Origin: Thiotrichaceae bacterium | GTDB lineage: Bacteria > Pseudomonadota > Gammaproteobacteria > Beggiatoales > Beggiatoaceae | Assembly: GCA_026991885.1 (NCBI GenBank) | Contig: JALXAQ010000060.1 | Location: 1-64,000 of the forward strand | DNA length: 64,000 bases | Reading direction: 5' to 3' | Shown: positions 17,466 to 24,883 of the stretch, in pieces | Layout: each line of letters starts with the position of its first letter | Position numbering within the stretch: the stretch's first letter is position 1 | Notes under the pieces: model-generated | Told to the model about the DNA's origin: nothing | The model's database searches: none | Seen by the model: the letters and a program-made list of their open reading frames with translations, nothing else | Translations under genes and position numbers: made by a program

Positions 17466-17867
17466 TTATCTGCAATTTGAAGGCAGGTACTTCACCTGCA
17501 TACCAGTGTTCGTGCAAGTCCATATCTTGGTTTGGGTATCGTACACAAGTACGATTGAGCCGCCTATGCTAGTTACTTCACCGTGTAAGCGTTTAGCTGC
17601 AACATTGATTCCTATGTTGGTGCTGTACTTACCGGCTGTCATGGCACCGATGCTAGCTGGGGTAGATGGCCATCTGCTGGTATCATTGGCAGCGGCAAAT
17701 TCCAAAACAGGACCCTTCATACCCGCCAGCAAACCCAAGGTTTCAGCAACTTTCGCTCTTTGTAGGTAGTCAGTGTAAGCAGGAATGGCGACAGCGGCCA
17801 AAATACCTATAATCGCAATAACGATCATCAATTCAATCAAAGTAAAACCTTTTTGTGCAGTTCTCAT
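17466..17867 (-). CDS. pilA: Type IV major pilin (PilA-type)
   Basis: 133 residues from the ATG at 17867, chosen for the strong ribosome site (TAGGAGAA) and because the short leader MRTAQKG then ends at the prepilin peptidase site [21 protein letters not shown]. The hydrophobic helix is followed by a globular head with a C-terminal cysteine pair (WTCTN and PSNC), which in pilins forms the D-loop disulfide. It subunits the fibre used for twitching, adhesion and DNA uptake. Expression is likely from the sigma-54 box at 18036 under a dyad-binding activator. Membrane glycosyltransferase genes follow. Confidence 0.95.
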   Translation of the reverse strand: MRTAQKGFTLIELMIVIAIIGILAAVAIPAYTDYLQRAKVAETLGLLAGMKGPVLEFAAANDTSRWPSTPASIGAMTAGKYSTNIGINVAAKRLHGEVTSIGGSIVLVYDTQTKIWTCTNTGMQVKYLPSNCR

Positions 17868-18035
17868 GATATTTCTCCTAAAATTTAACAAATCAAATAA
17901 ATAAGTAGATCAACAGAAATCTTTTAACTTTTATAGAAATCCTATTTCGTTTAGATACTTTTGTTGAATGACTTAAACAAACAAATCAAATAAACTTTTA
18001 ACCAAACCCAATTTTGTGAGGTTTGCCCTATGTAT

Positions 18036-18051
18036 TGCATAGGGTGTGCCA
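18036..18051 (-). promoter_or_regulatory. Sigma-54 type promoter of pilA
   Basis: Minus strand TGGCACACCCTATGCA matches TGGCAC-N5-TTGCA except one base, with GG and GC exactly 10 bases apart. Transcription would start near 18025, leaving a leader of about 155 nt. Sigma-54 control of pilA is established in other gammaproteobacteria. Confidence 0.8.
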
Positions 18052-18119
18052 TTTTTTATATCTATTTGATTTTTAAGCAATGTTTAAAAATGGGGACGGT
18101 AAGGATGGGGGGGGGGAAG

Positions 18120-18236
18120 TGCTGAAAGTGAGCACATTTCAACAATTAAAACCTGTATCATTAAGTACATATGATTGATTTTTAATCTAATTTATTAAAT
18201 GTGCTGATTTTCAACAGGTGGTGTTGTATTTCAACA
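18120..18236 (-). promoter_or_regulatory. Three dyad operator sites upstream of pilA
   Basis: Three 15-bp dyads: TGCTGAAAGTGAGCA at 18120-18134, TGCTGATTTTCAACA at 18202-18216 and TGTTGTATTTCAACA at 18222-18236. The centres lie 82 and 20 bp apart, and the nearest is about 76 bp above the sigma-54 box. The same layout stands before the second pilin gene. A sigma-54 enhancer-binding activator such as PilR is the natural candidate to bind them (inference). Confidence 0.7.
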
Positions 18237-18317
18237 CATTTAATAATTTCAATAGCTTATAAATGCTATTTCATGTTTTATATGCCTTTTGAACTTCATG
18301 TCTGTGTCAAAAAAATG

Positions 18318-18345
18318 ACGTCCAAGATAAATCTGGCCGACTCCT
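18318..18345. repeat. GGAGTCC hairpin repeat, damaged
   Basis: GTCCAAGATAAATCTGGCCG then ACTCCT: one arm carries substitutions. It lies just past the stop of the membrane protein at 18353. Confidence 0.55.
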
Positions 18346-18352
18346 ACTAAAC

Positions 18353-19072
18353 TCAAGCCACAAAATGTTTTTCAACAGGCTCAGACTGAAGATCATAATA
18401 TTGTAATAGCATGATCGCATAGAACAGCGGATTGAACAGTTTATCCATAGTCAGATAAGTGACTTGCTCTAGCCATTTGTCAGCGAATATCCCGGAGGCT
18501 ACCGTAGTCGCTATTACGCCAATAAACATAGAAATCACTAATGGCACCATCAAAATGAGTGCAGTGCGCCACCAGTTGCCCCGCACCAGTTGGTGACTCC
18601 GTTGCAAAGATTGAAACACTGTCACATTCTCAAAAAGGATAAGTGGCGTAAAAAATCGCAGTGAAACGGCAAAAAGTATCCCCGGTATTATTACCATAAA
18701 TCCGATAACAATAAAAAATGTGTACAACCAAGTTGCCAAAAAAATGGGTAACAATTTTTTGCCAGCCTGTAGCAAGGCATCAAAGTTGCCCCTGTCAGAC
18801 TGGGTGAGGATGGCATTAATGCGGTAAAAAATCGCTGTTTGTAACAGCAACATTATTATTATGTAGAGGAAGAAATAGGGCATGGAATCTGCCATGGCAT
18901 TTATCAAAATGGTCATATCGGGCGAATTCAATTCTGGGATCAACCAATAAAGTAGGACAGATAAAGCCGCATCAGCCAAGGCGAGTGGCAGCACTTTGGG
19001 AAAACAGAGTATAAATAGCTTAAATCCATCCTCTAATATTTTTGCTGTGGATTGTGGCTTGGTGGGTAACAT
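18353..19072 (-). CDS. Integral membrane protein, YciC-like
   Basis: 239 residues from the ATG at 19072. A longer start at 19162 is open, but it would translate a hairpin repeat (VGVQDLSWTS), so I reject it. Six membrane spans are visible, with a central motif PGILFAVSLRFFTPLILFEN followed by SLQRSHQLVRGNWW. This pattern recalls the YciC/UPF0259 group of inner-membrane proteins of unknown role. It lies between the two pilin genes on the same strand, but nothing in it points to pilus assembly. Confidence 0.6.
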   Translation of the reverse strand: MLPTKPQSTAKILEDGFKLFILCFPKVLPLALADAALSVLLYWLIPELNSPDMTILINAMADSMPYFFLYIIIMLLLQTAIFYRINAILTQSDRGNFDALLQAGKKLLPIFLATWLYTFFIVIGFMVIIPGILFAVSLRFFTPLILFENVTVFQSLQRSHQLVRGNWWRTALILMVPLVISMFIGVIATTVASGIFADKWLEQVTYLTMDKLFNPLFYAIMLLQYYDLQSEPVEKHFVA

Positions 19073-19102
19073 GTGGATATGATATTCTCGGTTGATTTTA
19101 AG

Positions 19103-19132
19103 TTTGGACGTCCAAGATAAATCTTGGACTCC
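19103..19132. repeat. GGAGTCC hairpin repeat
   Basis: TTTGGAC followed by GTCCAAGATAAATCTTGGAC and TCC. It separates the membrane protein from the ABC permease remnant. Confidence 0.7.
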
Positions 19133-19140
19133 TACCAAAT

Positions 19141-19320
19141 ACCGGAATATTTTATCACGCATTTGCTGATGCCACCGGAATTATCAAAGCGGCTATAATC
19201 TTGGGAATAGGCTTGTATCCTGCTTGGCGAGCTGCACGCTATGTGGAGGCGATTACGAGGACAGAGAGTGGCGGGGTTTTGGCAACACCGCCGGTATTAT
19301 TGACTAACAAATTAAAATAA
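19141..19320 (+). pseudogene. C-terminal fragment of an FtsX/MacB-type ABC permease
   Basis: The plus frame reads ATGIIKAAIILGIGLYPAWR then AARYVEAITRTESGG and ends LTNKLK at the TAA 19318-19320. 'YPAWRAAR' at the end of the last membrane span is the usual C-terminal mark of FtsX-like permeases (MacB, LolC). Nothing upstream of about 19141 continues it; a hairpin repeat stands there. So only the last ~55 codons survive, pointing the opposite way to the flanking genes. Confidence 0.55.
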
Positions 19321-19327
19321 AAATAAA

Positions 19328-19714
19328 TTATCTTTCGGCAAATTCTTTCGGCAAAGAAGTAAAGTTACTCGTGCAATTCCAGGTATGGGTGGTTTTATCA
19401 TACACAATCACAAGAGCAGGAGAACCTTCCTCTATTTGAGTGGATAGTTTCTTCCATAATTCTGCTTTACCAATACTGCTGTAACTGCCAGAATCTCTCA
19501 CATTCACAGCTCTACTCAACCAATCTTTGTCATCCTGTTTAGTTTCCATTCCCAAAAGAGGTTGCTTAAAATCTGATTGCACTGTTTCAGAAGATTTTGC
19601 TTTTTGTTGAAGATAGTCTGTATAACTAGGAAAAGCCCAAAGTGCAAAAATACAAGCAATCGCAATTGTGCTCATCAATTCAAGAAAGGTAAAACCCTTT
19701 TGTTTAGTTTTCAT
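19328..19714 (-). CDS. Second type IV pilin-like protein
   Basis: 128 residues. The leader MKTKQKG precedes the peptidase site and FTFLELMSTIAIACIFALWA, with the Glu5 that pilins need for assembly. Relative to the main pilin the helix is less regular (Phe at position 3, an inserted Cys) and the head is shorter. Only the WNCTS cysteine is visible, so the C-terminal disulfide of the main pilin seems missing. It could be a minor pilin or a decaying copy. GGGAGAAA stands before the ATG. The promoter region copies that of pilA in layout. Confidence 0.8.
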   Translation of the reverse strand: MKTKQKGFTFLELMSTIAIACIFALWAFPSYTDYLQQKAKSSETVQSDFKQPLLGMETKQDDKDWLSRAVNVRDSGSYSSIGKAELWKKLSTQIEEGSPALVIVYDKTTHTWNCTSNFTSLPKEFAER

Positions 19715-19765
19715 GGTATTTCTCCCAATGCGGTAATAATAAACCTAGTTCTTTTAGTATTAAAA

Positions 19766-19781
19766 GGCATTATCAATGCCA
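19766..19781 (-). promoter_or_regulatory. Sigma-54 type promoter of the second pilin gene
   Basis: Minus strand TGGCATTGATAATGCC keeps GG and GC at the required 10-base spacing. It is weaker than the pilA box (C6 to T, A for T12). It lies 52 bp above the start codon. Confidence 0.7.
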
Positions 19782-19844
19782 ACTTTTATCATATTGATTA
19801 TATAGACAAATTTTATAAAAAAACGGTAGCGAGGAGAATGGAGA

Positions 19845-19960
19845 TGCTGATTTTCAGCACCTTTCAACAATTAAAATCCGCATGAGATTGATTACCCGAT
19901 TGATTTTCAAAACATAAATAAAATGTGCTGAAATTCAGCAGCACCTGCTGAATTTCAGCA
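19845..19960 (-). promoter_or_regulatory. Three perfect dyad operator sites upstream of the second pilin
   Basis: TGCTGATTTTCAGCA (19845-19859), TGCTGAAATTCAGCA (19926-19940) and TGCTGAATTTCAGCA (19946-19960) are perfect 6+3+6 palindromes. Centres are 81 and 20 bp apart, nearly identical to the 82 and 20 bp at pilA. The nearest centre is 71 bp above the sigma-54 box. The bases after the first dyad (TTTCAACAATTAAAA) are also shared with pilA. Confidence 0.78.
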
Positions 19961-20063
19961 GACATAAACTATACTTTAGTCCTTCACAAATTGAGCTTTT
20001 TTAAAAGACTGAAATTTGAGTGTTAATAATGAATCTTAGAATATAAACATTTTTTTTTTTTTT

Positions 20064-20420
20064 TTAAAACGGGAAGAGACGTTCAATCAAATTGAAATTA
20101 GGCGAGTAAGGGGGAATATAAAGTAACTCAATCTTGAGAGAAAGAGCCAATTCTTGCACCAGACGGCATTTTTGATAGCGTGCATTATCTAAAACAAGGG
20201 TTTTGAGGTTATGGGCACTGGTAGTTTCTTGCCGGCTTTTATCAAATTGCAGCAGGGATGGGTATTTTAAGCTGAATATCGCCAGTCCAGACAGTAAACC
20301 GTCCACTAAAGGGATGGCACCCTTGCGGATAACCGGCTCTTTGAGGGTTTGGAAAAATGATTTCAATTCCTGCAACAATCCCGGCATCGACAGTTTTTTA
20401 CGGAAAAATTTAGGCATCAT
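20064..20420 (-). pseudogene. Chimeric transposase remnant (IS630-type C-terminus)
   Basis: 118 codons that join parts of two transposase kinds. Residues 1-68 (SMPGLLQELKSFFQTLKEP, GLLSGLAIFSLKYPSLLQFD) look like the N-terminus of a different DDE transposase. Residues from about 72 (LKTLVLDNARYQKCRLVQEL, IELLYIPPYSPNFNLIERLF) are the C-terminal catalytic part of IS630-type transposases, with the second Asp and the final Glu. It lacks the first catalytic Asp and stops early at 20064 next to a long A/T run. It is therefore a dead fusion, not an active element. Confidence 0.65.
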
Positions 20421-20613
20421 GTTAGCCTCTTTTTTTTGCCAATATGATTTTATTTAATAATAACTGATTTGTTTTGTTTACGAAAACTATTTGGGTTTGT
20501 GTTTTTAACACATTGTTTTTAATTATTTTATTTATTGGGCGGGAATTGCTGGGTTGAATTGGTAGGGTTGTATTTTTTGCCATTTTAGGAGTAGGCTCAA
20601 TAAACTTGTATAA

Positions 20614-20967
20614 ATAATTGAGAATTTACACCCTGCCGCCCAAGTGGAAATCATTGAATTCTTGGCGATGTTAGTCAATGCGGGCTTGCATGTCTTAATC
20701 ACTACCCATAATCCTTACATAGTCGATCATCTTGCCAATCTCATGCAAGCGGCTAAACATGATGACAAGGAACCCATTGATAAACTGTTTTACTTAGAAC
20801 AGAGGAACGCTTTTATTCCCCAAGCGCAAGTCTCAATTTATCTTTTTGAAGAGGGCACTGCAAAGAACATTGTTGATGAAGACGGGATTATAGATTGGAG
20901 TACATTTGGCCATGTCTCTTCAGATGTATCGAGTATGTTTCCCCAATTACTGAAAACGACGAAGTAA
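20614..20967 (+). pseudogene. C-terminal part of an AAA (OLD-like) ATPase
   Basis: The frame opens just after a TAA at 20611 and reads IENLHPAAQVEIIEFLAMLV, then NAGLHVLITTHNPYIVDHLA. This is the Walker B/D-loop/H-loop end of AAA_21-type ATPases found in OLD-like and abortive-infection systems ('PEENLHPAAQ ... TTHSPY'). The Walker A half is missing, so no ATPase can be made. It ends at 20967 and is followed at once by the nuclease-like fragment, the usual order of a two-gene defence pair. Confidence 0.7.
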
Positions 20968-20992
20968 GGGGAGAAATAATGCCTCGATAACG

Positions 20993-21217
20993 GTGCAACC
21001 ACAACATGATGAAACGATACTTTTTTTCTCCATAGATGATAACTCGAATCCTGACTGTCGCTTGCGTCAACGCTTATGGGGAAAGAGAGCGGGTGAAGAA
21101 CTTTGTGATTTGATAGTGTTTTATGCGAGAGGGAGCGAGCGTGTCTTATGTTTTGTGGAATTGAAAGACAATATTAAAGATTTAGGTCATGCAACATCTG
21201 AGATTGAATCGTTGTGA
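20993..21217 (+). pseudogene. Truncated partner of the AAA ATPase, nuclease-like
   Basis: 74 codons from GTG 20993. The text SIDDNSNPDCRLRQRLWGKR, then CDLIVFYARGSERVLCFVEL and KDNIKD, has D...ExK spacing (DLIVFY ... FVELK) like PD-(D/E)XK nucleases. The frame has no good start. The C-terminus is lost, since it runs into unrelated DNA at 21217. I infer it was the second gene of the defence pair whose first gene is the ATPase remnant. The nuclease reading is tentative. Confidence 0.4.
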
Positions 21218-21334
21218 GTGGTAGTGATGACAAAACTGTAAAGATGAGACGATAAGGCTTTCTTTGGGATGTTAACACCGGTGAATGCGTGATGAGACTG
21301 AGAGTGCCGAGGCCCTACGAAGGTATGAATATCA
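21218..21334. other. Unassigned non-coding stretch between two truncated genes
   Basis: No convincing reading frame on either strand. It is less AT-rich than its surroundings and has the look of structured RNA (GTTAACACCGGTGAATGCG, GAGACTGAGAGTGCCGAGG), faintly like part of a group II intron domain I. It does not match the intron at 36871 by eye. It joins the nuclease-like fragment to the LRR tail exactly, so it may be a remnant of an insertion. Confidence 0.3.
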
Positions 21335-21634
21335 CAGGCGCGACTAACGGAGAAGTTAGCTAGGGGATATGACTTATATGCCGCCCTGGTGATGCCAGAT
21401 GGAAACTTTTTTGCGCTCAAAAATACTAATAAACTTGCACCCCTCAATACTGTTGCGTACTGGGATGGACAAAGAATAGCAGATATTCCTGTCATGTTGC
21501 TTGACTTGATATTGCCCGAAAATTTGCCAAGCGGAGAATATTGCCTTTATGGTATTTTATCTCCTGAGAATGAATCGGTTTTGGAAAGCGTTGATTTGTG
21601 GGTGTGGACGCAGCAGTGTTTATTTATTAATTAG
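21335..21634 (+). pseudogene. C-terminal domain remnant of an LRR/Calx-beta surface protein
   Basis: The frame [20 protein letters not shown] then PDGNFFALKNTNKLAPLNTV and the end VDLWVWTQQCLFIN match, almost residue for residue, the last ~100 residues of the protein at 24884 ([20 protein letters not shown] ... VDLWVWTRQCLFIH). Everything upstream of the QARL motif is missing. This shows a third paralog once stood here, upstream of the two intact genes. Confidence 0.85.
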
Positions 21635-21639
21635 TATTC

Positions 21640-21685
21640 GGAGTCCAAGATTTATCTTGGGCGGTCCAAAATAAATTGGGGACGC
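21640..21685. repeat. Pair of GGAGTCC hairpin repeats
   Basis: GGAGTCCAAGATTTATCTTG is followed by a degenerate partner (GGTCCAAAATAAATTGGGGA). The first half also follows the stop of the LRR gene at 21852-24620, at 24631. Confidence 0.65.
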
Positions 21686-21776
21686 CATATTTTTTAATTC
21701 GTTTATTTTTTCAATTAGTTGTACTAAATAACGAGCGTAACGAGAAAAAAAAATACCTTGATGCAGCAAATTTTAG

Positions 21777-21851
21777 TCTAATATATATATATATCATTAG
21801 CAAAAGCCTGTGATATAGTCTTTTTTTTTATGCACGATTAAGGATATTATC
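21777..21851 (+). promoter_or_regulatory. AT-repeat leader of the first LRR gene
   Basis: CTAATATATATATATATCAT, then a T-run and GCACGATTAAGGATATTATC directly before the ATG. The same blocks stand before the gene at 24884, so the two genes share a duplicated leader. AAGGA is the ribosome site. The alternating AT tract may melt easily or vary in length. Confidence 0.55.
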
Positions 21852-24620
21852 ATGTTAAGTAAACATCATTTTGGCTTTCATGCCATATTATTAGTATTCA
21901 TTTTAATGTCACCTTTGGCGCAAGCTGCAACTGACTGCGCGGCAGTTACTGAAATTCCATCAACGGAATGTGAGGCACTTGTTGCTTTATATAATAATAC
22001 AGGTGGTGATAGTTGGAGTAATAATAGCGGGTGGCTTGAGACTAATGCGCCTTGTGGTTGGTATAGAGTTACGTGTAATGGTGGACATGTATCAGAACTC
22101 AAGCTGTATTTCAACAATCTCACCGGCACAATCCCAAGTGAATTGGGCAATTTGACCAATTTGGAGCAACTCGCTCTGTCTTCCAACCAACTCACCGGCG
22201 AAATCCCAACGGAATTGGGTAATTTGACCAATTTGGAGCAACTCGATCTGTCTTCCAACCCACTCACCGGCGAAATCCCAACAGAATTGGGCAATTTGAC
22301 CAATTTGAGGTATCTCTATCTGAATTCCAACCAACTCACTGGCGAAATCCCAACAGAATTGGGCAATTTGACCAATTTGAGGTATCTCTATCTGAATTCC
22401 AACCAACTCACCGGCGAAATCCCAACAGAATTGGGCAATTTGACCAATTTGAGGTATCTCTATCTGAATTCCAACCAACTCACCGGCGAAATCCCAGCTA
22501 AATTAGGATATTTGACCCGTTTGAGTGAATTAATTCTGTCTGGCAACCAACTCACCGGCGAAATCCCAACTGAATTGTTCAATTTGAAAAAATTGGATAT
22601 ATTCGATCTGAGTTCTAACCAATTGTGCGGAGAAATCCCAGTTGAATTGAAAAATCTTAATCAACCGGATACTTATCTTAATCAACCGGATACTTATTTT
22701 TCATTTTATAACAACCACCTAACAGCCTCTGACTCAGAAATGATTGCTTGGCTTGATAGCTACTACCCAGGTTGGGAAACCAGACAAACATCTTGTTCTG
22801 GATTTTTTACCACACCTATCGTTAAAGTAGCTGAAAATGGCGGTACCGTCACTCTCACTGTTCAGAGAAATGCTAATACAAGTGGAACACTAGAAATAGA
22901 CTATGCCACGACAGATGTTAGTGCCGTGCAAGGACATGATTATATTGGAGCCACTGGCACTCTATATTGGGCAGATAGTGACTCCACTGACAAATCCTTC
23001 ACAATAACTATCAACGATGATAGTCATTCCGAAATTAATGAAACTTTCACAATTATACTAACCGATCCAGTTAGTGGGGAAAGTTTAGACAACGTTACTA
23101 TCGTCATCGAAGAGAATGAACCGGTAGACTGCGCGGTTGTTACTAAAATCCCATCTACTGAGTGTGAAATCCTCATTGATCTTTATAATAGTACTGGTGG
23201 TGCTAATTGGCAGCGTAACGCCGGGTGGAATGTGACGAATATGCCTTGTAGTTGGTATGGCGTTTCATGTAGCGGGGGGCATGTATCGGGGCTCGATCTG
23301 TTTCTTAACCAACTCACCGGCGAAATCCCAAGTGAATTGGGTAATTTGACCAATTTGACGTATTTAGATATGTCTGGCAACCAACTCTCCGCTTCAATCC
23401 CAACTGAATTGGGTAATTTGAGCAATTTGGAGTTTCTCGGTCTGTCTGGCAATCAACTCACCGGCGAAATCCCAACCGAATTGGGCAATTTGAACAATTT
23501 GAGGAATATCTGGCTGCATGACAACTCAGTCACTGGCTCAATCCCAAGAGAATTGGGTAATTTGACCAATTTGGAGTCTTTCTCTCTGTCTCGCAACCAA
23601 CTCACCGGCGAAATCCCAAGAGAATTGGGTAATTTGACCAATTTGGAGTCTCTCTCTCTGTCTCGCAACCAACTCACTGGCTCAATCCCAAGTGAATTGG
23701 ACAATTTGAGCAATTTGACGGTGCTCTCTCTGGGTTACAACGAACTCACCGGTTTAATCCCAGCGGAATTGGGCAATTTGAGCAATTTTACGTTTCTCTC
23801 TCTGAATGACAACCAACTCTGTGGAGAAATCCCAGTTGAATTGAAAAATCTGTCCTCGTTATATAGTTTAACATTAGACAACAACCACCTAACCGCCTCC
23901 GATCCCGAACTTATCACATGGCTTGATAGCCACAACCCAGGTTGGGAAACCACACAAACACCTTGTCCTGTTGTAACAACATTACAATTCTCATCAACAA
24001 CATACAGCGTAACCGAAAACGGCGGACAAGCAACCATCACCGTCACCCGCACAGGAAACGGAGCCATATCAGCAAACTACGCTACCACTGACGGCACCGC
24101 CACAGCCGGCAACGACTACATCCAAACCACTGGGACATTATCTTGGGCATATGGAGATTATGCTGACAAAACCATCACAATAGCTATTACCAATGACGGC
24201 GATTCTGAAGGTAATGAAACTTTCACAATCACCCTAACCTCACCGGTTAGTGGAGAAAATTTAGACAATGCCACCGTCACTATTACCGATGATGACACCA
24301 CTCTCGTCACCCTAACGGATTTCACAGCGACAGCATTAGAAAATGAGATCATTTTAGAATGGCAAACCGCGACTGAAATTGATAATACTGGATTTCATCT
24401 ATGGCGAGCCACTGGTGAAGGTTGGAAATACGGTGATTATTCAACAGTCATAAGACTAACAGAACAACTCATCGCAGCCCAAGGCGATTTTAGCGTCTAT
24501 TCTTATATAGATGCCGATGTCGAAACGGGAGCCACCTATTATTATGGCTTAGAGGATATTGACTTATATGGTCAAAGTACCTTCCATTGGGATTTGATAG
24601 ATTCGGCGACGGCAAGGTAA
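21852..24620 (+). CDS. Secreted plant-type LRR protein with Calx-beta domains
   Basis: 922 residues. A signal peptide ends PLAQA near residue 25. The chain then repeats a module: a capping unit (CAAVTEIPSTECEALVALYN, with GW...PCGWYRVTCNGGHV), a run of 24-residue plant-type LRRs (LTGEIPTELGNLTNLEQLDL), and a Calx-beta domain (GHDYIGATGTLYWADSDSTD). There are two such modules, at about 27-405 and 410-800. The C-terminal ~115 residues look like a beta-sandwich (FTATALENEIILEWQTATEI). It is exported and probably adhesive. Calx-beta domains bind calcium in known cases. It lacks the C-terminal domain of its neighbour at 24884. Some LRR units are copied exactly at DNA level. Confidence 0.88.
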   Translation: MLSKHHFGFHAILLVFILMSPLAQAATDCAAVTEIPSTECEALVALYNNTGGDSWSNNSGWLETNAPCGWYRVTCNGGHVSELKLYFNNLTGTIPSELGNLTNLEQLALSSNQLTGEIPTELGNLTNLEQLDLSSNPLTGEIPTELGNLTNLRYLYLNSNQLTGEIPTELGNLTNLRYLYLNSNQLTGEIPTELGNLTNLRYLYLNSNQLTGEIPAKLGYLTRLSELILSGNQLTGEIPTELFNLKKLDIFDLSSNQLCGEIPVELKNLNQPDTYLNQPDTYFSFYNNHLTASDSEMIAWLDSYYPGWETRQTSCSGFFTTPIVKVAENGGTVTLTVQRNANTSGTLEIDYATTDVSAVQGHDYIGATGTLYWADSDSTDKSFTITINDDSHSEINETFTIILTDPVSGESLDNVTIVIEENEPVDCAVVTKIPSTECEILIDLYNSTGGANWQRNAGWNVTNMPCSWYGVSCSGGHVSGLDLFLNQLTGEIPSELGNLTNLTYLDMSGNQLSASIPTELGNLSNLEFLGLSGNQLTGEIPTELGNLNNLRNIWLHDNSVTGSIPRELGNLTNLESFSLSRNQLTGEIPRELGNLTNLESLSLSRNQLTGSIPSELDNLSNLTVLSLGYNELTGLIPAELGNLSNFTFLSLNDNQLCGEIPVELKNLSSLYSLTLDNNHLTASDPELITWLDSHNPGWETTQTPCPVVTTLQFSSTTYSVTENGGQATITVTRTGNGAISANYATTDGTATAGNDYIQTTGTLSWAYGDYADKTITIAITNDGDSEGNETFTITLTSPVSGENLDNATVTITDDDTTLVTLTDFTATALENEIILEWQTATEIDNTGFHLWRATGEGWKYGDYSTVIRLTEQLIAAQGDFSVYSYIDADVETGATYYYGLEDIDLYGQSTFHWDLIDSATAR
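22299..22500 (+). repeat. Near-identical 72-bp tandem LRR repeats
   Basis: Units of 72 bp such as CTCACCGGCGAAATCCCAAC ... TTGAGGTATCTCTATCTGAA are repeated three times with almost no change. Neighbouring units in the same gene differ at many bases. This implies very recent local expansion, so repeat number may vary between strains. Confidence 0.85.
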
Positions 24621-24630
24621 CGTAGTATTC

Positions 24631-24653
24631 GGAGTCCAAGATTTATCTTGGAC
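24631..24653. repeat. GGAGTCC hairpin repeat
   Basis: GGAGTCCAAGAT/ATCTTGGAC, 10 bp after the stop of the LRR gene. The intergenic stretch to 24883 also holds a degenerate AATCCTATTT/ATAGGATT hairpin near 24690-24745. Confidence 0.7.
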
Positions 24654-24769
24654 TTTGGCTTGTCATACAGCACTCTTAACGCCATCCAAGAAATCCTATT
24701 TTTTGAAAAAGCTTGTCCCGAAGTATTGAGGGATAGGATTTCTCATTTCAATCTCACTCTTTTCCCCTC

Positions 24770-24792
24770 GTCCAAGATAAATCTTGGACTCC
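24770..24792. repeat. GGAGTCC hairpin repeat, inverted
   Basis: GTCCAAGAT/ATCTTGGAC followed by TCC, facing the copy at 24631. Confidence 0.7.
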
Positions 24793-24830
24793 TAAATTAA
24801 TCCAGTGGCAAGAATTTTGGTTTTGGTCGT

Positions 24831-24883
24831 CTAATATATATATATCATTATCATTTTTTTTAGGCACGATTAAGGATATTATC
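24831..24883 (+). promoter_or_regulatory. AT-repeat leader of the second LRR gene
   Basis: CTAATATATATATATCATTA, a T-run, then GGCACGATTAAGGATATTAT before the ATG. A close copy of the leader at 21777. Confidence 0.55.

Noticed and set aside
18353-19162. Longer start at 19162 for the membrane protein
   Set aside because: The extra N-terminus translates a hairpin repeat (VGVQDLSWTS) found in many intergenic places; the ATG at 19072 gives a natural start.
22092-24067. Series of minus-strand frames inside the LRR genes
   Set aside because: They are mirror readings of the 72-bp LRR repeats (repeated LPNSVGISPVSWL and GIQIEIPQIGQIAQF text) and follow the repeat period, not real genes.
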